A DNA stretch of 64,000 nt from Sweltsa coloradensis (Eukaryota; Arthropoda; Insecta; Plecoptera; Chloroperlidae): assembly GCA_024449915.1 (NCBI GenBank), contig JAMZAV010000169.1, positions 1 through 64,000 of the forward strand. The letters run 5' to 3'. This document shows, in pieces, positions 34,596-43,500 of this stretch (the stretch's first letter is position 1; each line of letters begins with the position of its first letter). The notes under the pieces were generated by a model. That model was given only the letters and a program-made list of their open reading frames with translations, made no database searches and was not told where the DNA came from. A program made the translations under genes and the position numbers.

Positions 34596-37500
34596 ACCAC
34601 ATCAAAACATTGGGTAACACCGTGGAAAATTCTACTCGCTAGCTCGCAATTTGGGATTGGTTAGGCAATCATGCCAACATACCAAAAGAACAAGAATCCA
34701 CATGTAGATAAAAGAAACAATAGTAAAACCTGAAATTTCCTACCTACAATTTGAAACTTTATATACAATTGAAATATTCGATTCTTTAACAAGTTCATAA
34801 TAAAATATTACATTCTCATGAATGTACTCCTTTTCAATGTTCTTTTCTAACACTGCCTAGAGGCATTGATACTTCAGGAAAAAAGTATTAATCCAATTCG
34901 CATTGCCCATTCAGCCGTCGGATAACGAGCGGCCAAACAGGCTAAAGTTAGTACTAGGTACTAGTTATACCACATTCTGATGCGTTTACGTTGTTAGTTG
35001 TTGCAGTGAAGCCAGTTATTATTGTGAAACTATTATTTCACCAATTGGTTTAATATTCTTCAACAAACTTCAACCAGGCGGCTAAGATAAACATTACAAA
35101 TTGCTTTATTGTTTGGATCCTGGCCTACATAGATCATTGCTTGGGCATCACTGTGTTTATAAATGATTGGAAGAGTGATTGTGCCATCTTAATGTAGTGG
35201 GCATTAACGTGCGGGTCCAGAAGTCCTTTGCTCTCTTTTTTACCTCTGTTGCACTTGGCTTCAACAATGTGATGTGCAAGGGTAAAGAAGAGTTCTGCTT
35301 TAATGTACCGGTACTTTAATCATTATTGCATCTTCTGTTGTGCTTTTTGTACAGATATCAGATTTCATTTAAGGTGAGTCTAAAGTAAATCATGGGCCAA
35401 GAGTGGATTTCTGGGCCCACCACAGATGTAGTTTTGTGTACTGTCTAACATAACTTAAAAATATATATTATGTAATTTAAAGTTGAGTTATTGAAACAGA
35501 TGTGCAACTGTGATTTATAAAGAGGTCACCATGTTGTTTTTACTCTGCAGTGAGCATGTATGCATGTGTTTTGCACCCCTAGTATTTTCCATTTCATGTC
35601 GTTAATAACGTTGGTCGTGCCGTTTCCAGGAAAACAAAGACGGACCTTTAAACAAGTTTTACAGTATCATAGTGAATTATGGCGATGAATTCCTCAAGAA
35701 TATTACAAAGATGGGCGAGGTGACACTGTTTGCTCCATCGAACGAGGCTTGGGGGGACCAGAACACCATCAACAATATTGTGGGTGACCGGAAGAAGCTG
35801 AAGGAGATCCTCAACCTGCACCTGGTGGAACGTCGCCTGCGCCTGGACACCATCATTGAGAAGAACATTCTCGAGGTAAATCCCATTCGCATTACGCAAT
35901 ATTACTGTATGCATTGAAACAACTGTTTGCGTGCAAGTTGTGCGAATGCGTGACAAAAAGTTGCCCTCCGTTTGCATTTTCGGGACATTGCCCATTCACA
36001 GACCCATGTTACACTATCTATCCACTACTATTAACTACCCAAGGGGGATTGGACTTTTATAAACAATATCCCCTCCTCCTCCCCCTCCCCCCCCCATAAG
36101 ATTCAAAGAGTTACTAAATAGTATGTTTTCACTTTGAATAAGTTTTAGCTTACTATTTTAAGCACAACAAGAAATAAACTCTTGAATTATAGTTATAGAA
36201 ATACGTACTTGTTATTTGTTGGTGTGGCCTTTAGTGACATTGGCTACAAATCACTGAAGAGCGGTCAGTACAGAATGCTGGAATGTGAATGGGAAAGAAT
36301 GATTGGTACAAATTCATTTAATTAACTATTCCCAAAATCAACCTTAACTGCTTCTAAGCAATTTAATTATGTTTAGTTTTACCTGGCCTGGCATGGGTCG
36401 GTGTTGGTATAATATTATCTTGGTAGGTTTGGAGTACCTACATACTTGCATAGCCTTGAAACCTAACTTAATGTTTCAGGTTCAAACCATGGCAGACCGC
36501 AAAAGTCTTTACTTCAATATTATCCACGGTACTGGCCACAACTCAACCCTCACAGTAGAAGGCGGTGGAGTCAATGCCACTGTTATCCAACCTAACATTG
36601 CTGCAACCAATGGAATCATCCACATCATTGACAAGGTTCTCGGAGTGCCCTTCTCCACTGTTCGCGATAAGCTGGCCACAGATCCTACCTTGAAGTAAGC
36701 ACTTTACTTCAATGTGATATTAGTCTCAATTTTAGGCTACCTGCATCTGAACTAACAAATATAATCACAAGTCTTTTGAATAAACATATTTATGACAAAA
36801 TAACCAACGAAAAAACTGATAATTGTGATCCAATATTCTGTGTACACATGATAACACTACTATTACAAATTAATGTTTACAACTAGTAAGTAATATTGCA
36901 ATCTCTTGGAGTTTGTTATAATGCCTTTTGGTAGCAGTTCATACTGACAATATTATTAATTTATTAGCTATGATAACTGCGCTCGGTTCAACATGCGATT
37001 ACATAAGTTGTTATATATCATTTCAGTTCATGACCTGCCATACTATATTTAGACCCTGATTTTATGTAACAATATTAAATCTTAAATTTCTCCGGACAGT
37101 AGATTAGTCCTATATTAGTAGTTAAACTAACTTAATCTGTAGACAATCTGGATCTCGTATGTATTTAGTAGTAGTAAATGTTGACTAGCATATTTTGTTA
37201 TTGCAGAGAGGTTACATTCATGTTTACATCGTTATATTTTTGATGATGATTTTGATGATACTTAAGATGGTAATAATATTAATAACTTCACCTTTACATT
37301 AATTATTTTATCAAGGTTTGAAATAGGCTTACTTAAGATGATATTAATTAATAACAATAAAAGATGCATAATAATTATTCAAGAATGATATAGATCTACC
37401 AACACCACAAAAGCCTTGGCCAAAACGGACGAGTTCAAGACGACTCGATCGCAGGTGATGACCGTACCGCGAATGATAGGTAGAGAGCGAGAGAGGAAGA

Positions 37501-40500
37501 GAGAGCATGCGATCCGCCTGTCTGCCTCTGCCAAGCGGCAGCGTAGACAGACGGGGCATTGGGAGATGTGTTCCTTACGGCTGCCGGCGTGAACTGAGCC
37601 CGTAAGGCGGCCGTATCTACGGCGCACACCTAAAATAGAGAATGAACTTGGCCCGGATGCGCGCGCACGTAATGGCGCGGGCCACAGTGGTCTTGGTAGA
37701 TCTATAGAACTTAATAACAAATCAAAATAACCACTGCCTATACTAGACCGACTGAGATAATGGCAGCATGATTCAAGTCAGGCACCGACAATTACTGACA
37801 CTTTAGTGTATCGTAGACTCATTATACAATACAAAGAAAAAGATCAAATATCTAGGGAACGCCAAAGTCGTTGTGGACGAGTGAGTGAGCCATGTGTTGA
37901 GTACCCGGTAACATTTCTTTTCTTCCCCTTACCTTAGGCCTCCCTATAGCCTATCATAGGCTACAGTGGAGCATTTTGGCCTAAACTATGGCCTAAACTT
38001 TACACAACTCCCGGACCAACAATCTACCATTAAGCAAGACCCGGCAGTCACACGGAATATTCAGTTGAAGACTGCCAACAACAGCAACCTCCGGCACAGT
38101 GATTTCCACCAATACCATATTATTTATACGAATATAATTATCAAACTTATGCAAATGTTCCCGGGTCGGGTACTCACCACATGACTCGCTCACTCGTCTA
38201 ACTACGACTTTGGCGTTTCCCTATAGTCTAGTTGGCTAAAGCGCCCTTGTAGCCAAAATGTGGAGACGTGGGTTCACGGGAAAGATTTTGTAATTTCTAG
38301 ATTGTATTTAAAAATAATTAAACATGTTTTGAAATGCATATAACGCAGTGTAGTCCATCATCTGTGGCAATAGGGCCTACTATGGTAAACATAGCCAGTA
38401 CGAATAATCGTTTAAAATATTGCAAGGTTTACTAATACTACGAGCGTAATTATGGGTATAACTTGACGTCCAATATTTATCAAGTCTTGAAATAGGCACT
38501 TAAGAGTGATATTAATTAAACAAAAAAATCTATAATTATTCAAAATGATATGATCTACCAACCACAAAAGCTTGGCCAAACGACGAGTTCAAGCTACTTC
38601 GATCGCAGGTTTATGACCGTACCGATGATAGGTAAGAGCGGCAGAGGAAGAGAGTCGCTGATCCTGTTGCTCTAGCCAAACGGCAGGTAACAGACGGGCT
38701 GGAGATGTGTTCCTACGGTCGCGTACTGAGCCGTAAGGCGCGTATTACGGCGCACACCTAATAAGAATGACTTGGCCGATTGCGCGCTGCAGTAATGGCG
38801 CGAGCACAGTGTCGGAATCTATAGCAACTAATACACAAACAAAAACCACTGCTATACAACCGACTGAGATTAAAGGCAGCCCTGATTCAAGTCAGGCACG
38901 ACAATACGACACTTTGTGTATCGTAGACTCATTACATACAACGATATCATATAAAGTAATCAAGAATAATACTAAACTATCATAATAAAATACTTCATAA
39001 ATACACTGCTACAACATAGGTATACCGGTACCTTATATAACAATACAAATATACATCTGGTTTGAAATTTCTAGTTAATAGGACCCATGGTACCGGAATA
39101 GAACATAAATACCATGAATAGTAAATACATTCTAAAAAAGTATTCTATTCTATTAATTATAGCACCAGAATATAATCTTCACCAAATTAGCCCAGAATCC
39201 TTGATTTTCATTGGGAAGAGGGATAATTATTTTTTCTTTTATTAACTTGCAACAGGCTCTTCTAAATTTGTTTGTACATGAGTAATTTCTAATCTCAGCT
39301 GGAATTCTGTTTACACTTCATTTGTACTTAGCATATGTTATCCTGTCGCATACATAATATAATAAGTAATTGGATGAGCGTAGCGAGCGAAGCGAAAACT
39401 TCAATTTCACTGACCCCTCAAAAAATTTAGCTCCGATGTTTGTTTTTTTTTTTTCTGTCTGCCCGCAAACGGCTTATGCGATCTTGATGAAATTTTTAGG
39501 GGACCTTCGAAATCTCTGAACTTAGACTTGCCACGTTTTTGGGTACAATAGAAGAAATATTTCTCATTAATATCGTACTTTTTCGATTTTTTTTATTTTT
39601 AGTGCGATATTTTCGTGACATTTGGGCCGATTCTGACCAAACGGGTGGGGCTAGAACGTTCATATTTTACATGGACATTAAGGTTATAGTGATGTATTGC
39701 TTTTTTAAAGAAAAAAATGAAAACATTATCCAGAAACCATATAAATAAAGGTTTTTAATTAAGTTTTTTTGAGGTATTTAATGACAATTAACAAGTAACA
39801 ATAGAAACTTCACAACAATCACCTACAAATGCGTTCAAAAAGCACTTGATAATAAAGAGATCCTACGCAAACTAAAAACTTACAAAAAAGCTCATCCATC
39901 AACGCGACGGGACTTAAGCGTTTTCCTAGTACACAATGAATTATTGCTTATTTTTCATATTTACAATATCTTTGTTTATCAGTTTGAGTTTGCTTTATTT
40001 TTATTTCATCAATTATTTTATTACATTTGTGCAGTCTTGAATTATGATTACCTTTGTGTTCTCAACCATGCTGTATAGTCTTGTATTTGATATTCACCCT
40101 GTGTTTCTTACCTAACCCAGCATCACTGTGGATTTTTTCCTTTTTTTCTTGTCATTTCCGCTTGAGAGGGCTGGACATGTGGTCGGCTTCCTACATCCCA
40201 TTCCATTGGCATTGCACAACCCCTTCTTAGTAATCAGCATGTGTTGACCAAACCAATTGCCCAAATTTAATAAAAAAGTAGCGGTTTTACAGAAAAGGTT
40301 GTTGAGTACGTCAACAAAAGCCAATATTTTTTGGATCAAAATCCTCCAAGGTCACGGGGCATAAAGATCGTCTCCATGTTATTTTATTTCTTTTGGGAGT
40401 TTTTCTGTTTTGTCGATGGACTCTGGCTCGAAAATTACCAAGTTCCCCCCCCCCCCCGGGTCACGGAGGACCCAATCTTTTTTTAGTTTAGTGGGTGAGT

Positions 40501-43500
40501 ACCCCTTTGATGATATTTTCAGGTTTGTGATCCTGTTGGAGGGGGAGCATCAAGTCAAGTTTGGTTTGGTTTTTGGTGGTATTAGTGGTAGTTAGTTGGT
40601 CTACGGATCCGAACTACGTTTTCTGTGTCTCTCGGCATTGAAGTACTGTATTAATATTTACTAGTATTTACCCTAAAATAAACCTCTTGTAATAATTTAC
40701 ATACGAATGTGTAATTATTTTGCTCTTCTTTCTAACATAGATGGTTTGAAAGAGTTCCTATCACATTTGTGTGTTAATGTTAAAAAATCAGATGTACCTC
40801 AATTCATTTGTTGGTTAGAAAAAAAAGTAAAAAAAAAAGTTAGAAGTAGAAATAAATTTAATTAATTATTATTTTTAAAATCACAAAGTAAAATTAGATT
40901 TTCTGATTTTGTGTTTAAATTGGACCTGATCTAATTTCTTCAGAATAGTATGTGGGTGACTGAATGTCAATCTTAAAGTTTCCATATTTTTGTTCCAGCA
41001 AAACGTTTTTCCTGGGCAAACAGCTTGACTTCAACAGCGAACTAGCCAACACAAAGAAAGTGTTCACCTACTTCGTACCTCGGGACCTAGCATGGCAGCA
41101 CATAGACCGCAACGATCCTTCGACATACAAAAAACTTTTCATGAATGAATTTGGATACCACGTAAGCACTGGCGTTGTGTGTTGCTTTTTGTTCTGATTT
41201 GTTCATTGGTAGTGATATACAAGAAAGTCATAATGCTTGGGGTGTGGTCTTGCATTTCTCTTCCTTAGTGCAAAGAGAAAGGTGTTGAATGCTTCCCCTT
41301 ACTACATTACTGATACTCATACCTGTTCTGTTGAATCCTTTCATTTCATATTGACGAACTTGACTTGAAAGGACCAGTATACCCTCACATTTACTACTTG
41401 ATAATGCCCAATTGGTGGCTTTGCTCATTAATATAATCTTAGTTGCAATAGTTCTATACTTTGAGTTGAGCATATCCATAGGGTGCGTCAGCGTAACAGG
41501 ATGCCAAACCCCAGCTGTGCCCCAGGGTGTCAAGAGATGTATGTTAAAGTTGAACTAAAAATTACTTTTTGTTTAATTTTTTTATTAATTAAATTAATAT
41601 TAATAATATAATTTTTTGAAAGCTGATATTCTCTAATATCTCACAACACATGATTGGTAGATTATCGTCAGTCTTGGTTTAGCTGGTACTCGCCAAGGTC
41701 AAAAGAGAGCATGTACATCAATGTTTTAACAGTTTATACACAACCGAAAAAATTATTTGGTTATGTTATTGTCGTATTATATTATATATATACATATAAT
41801 AAACAGATCTGAAAACTTCAATAAATCTTTGACACTGTCATGAAACATGTAGTGTTAAGTTTTATATTAAGTTCAATTTTTATTCTGAAATTTTGTTTTT
41901 GTTTTTAGGTGCGCCAGATCCTGGAAAGACATCTAGTGGTATCTGATAGGAAGTATACGATGGCAGATTTGAAAGTGATGGCTAGTGAGACAATCACTCT
42001 GCCAACTTATCGTGATCATCTTAAGTTAAAAGTCACAGAAAAAGCAAAGAGTAAGTATTGTAACTTTTAATGCCTTTACACTGGCTGACTAGCCAAAAAC
42101 GTGTTTAAAAGTGTTTTCGGGTGGGCGGGATACAACCTTACAGCATGAGCAGTGAGCACATACAATTAAAATATTGAGAACAGCTTTAAAAGTAATAAAT
42201 TAAATCTTGACTAGTGAACTATTTTACGTTGTTTTATTTTTGTCCTAAATCTATCAGGAAAGTGTTTTCTGTAACACCTTTTGTTGCTAGATTTTTAAGT
42301 CAATTTAAATTTTCCCTTATATCTTAGTAATGTTACAAGGTGTGTATAAATCATTTAACGATGTATTTATAGACACAAAAATTTGTGGCACAAATTTCGC
42401 CCCAAATGCTTCAAAGTTTGTAGGGGGTTAGGATATCGCGCGAAGTGCGGGGTTGTTTTAAAATTAATGTGAAAACTAAATTATGCATATAGACCCCTAG
42501 TGCAGTGCATCGGGCGGCCTTGACCTTATTTTGTATTTCCCGAATCACTACAGAATTTTTCGTGTTGATATCTTTTCGTGCATTAGCAGCACGAAATTCG
42601 TGACAATAGCATCGGCCATCATTTAAATCACTGTCAACATTAAATTTTGTACTTGGAAGCTGTTGACAAAAATTGTAATACATACTATTGTCCTGGAAAA
42701 AGGCTTACATTTTTTTCATTATTTTAAGCCTCTAAAGTAAAGTCCCTTGCCAGCTTATATATGCATATATTTTTTATATTTCAACAAGAGACGTTACGGG
42801 GTTGGCTTATATTCAGGTTTGGCCTAGATTCAGGATTTATTGGTAGTAAATAGCTTATTGTCAGGTTATGTCCCCCTAAAAAAAATGAAAGTAACTAATA
42901 TTTATATATAGTATTTTGTTTTATTTGTGTCCCTCTTTACTTTTCTTCCGTTTCATGCTACTTTGCATGGATTTTTAGAAATGAGAAATGAGGTAAACAA
43001 CAACTGGAACAGACAAACAGTAGGAGGCTCCTGAAAACCTCATCCACTGCAGTGATAGAATGACCTTGAATGGCAAAGGCTCCAGGCACCAAGAGAAATA
43101 TGTACTACTTGGCCTCTTGTTGCAAGGATACAATTTCAATTTTTAATTAGTTAACTAGGGTCGAGGGGGGGGGCACACGTCTATACACGTCACGTTCCCA
43201 CTTGCCTGGCACTAGACCTAGCCTCTGGAGGTATATTATAATGCCGTCTAGGGTGGTTATTCAAAAGTGTAAACCGTACACTGTCATTAGTTGTAGACTT
43301 AATTATGTAATATTTCTGACATAAATTATCCTTTCTTGTTTCTTTTAGTCTTGAGATTTGAATACAATAGGCTGTCAACCTTTATTTGAATCCTTCACTT
43401 GAACTACTACTTATAAAATGATTAAATAAATAATACAACACTATTTAACATAATCTGCTAGGTATTGGCGTAATTTTTAATTGTGAGGTTCATGGGACAG

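Larger units (their letters stand above)
28054..35629 (+). other. Fas1 intron, 7,576 bp, phase 0
   Basis: The longest intron found. It holds two candidate microexons, a hAT-type MITE (29369-29719), an ATT microsatellite, and a CT microsatellite. The remainder (about 30.0-32.5 kb and 32.8-34.5 kb) shows no gene. Being phase 0, it can accept cassette exons of any multiple of three. Confidence 0.85.

Noticed and set aside
35648..35995. Minus-strand frame of 115 codons across Fas1 exon 7
   Set aside because: It is the antisense shadow of a well-supported coding exon.
37344..37720. Minus-strand open frames of 64-113 codons in direct duplicate copy 1
   Set aside because: They are not open in copy 2 and lie in GC-rich DNA where long open frames are common by chance.
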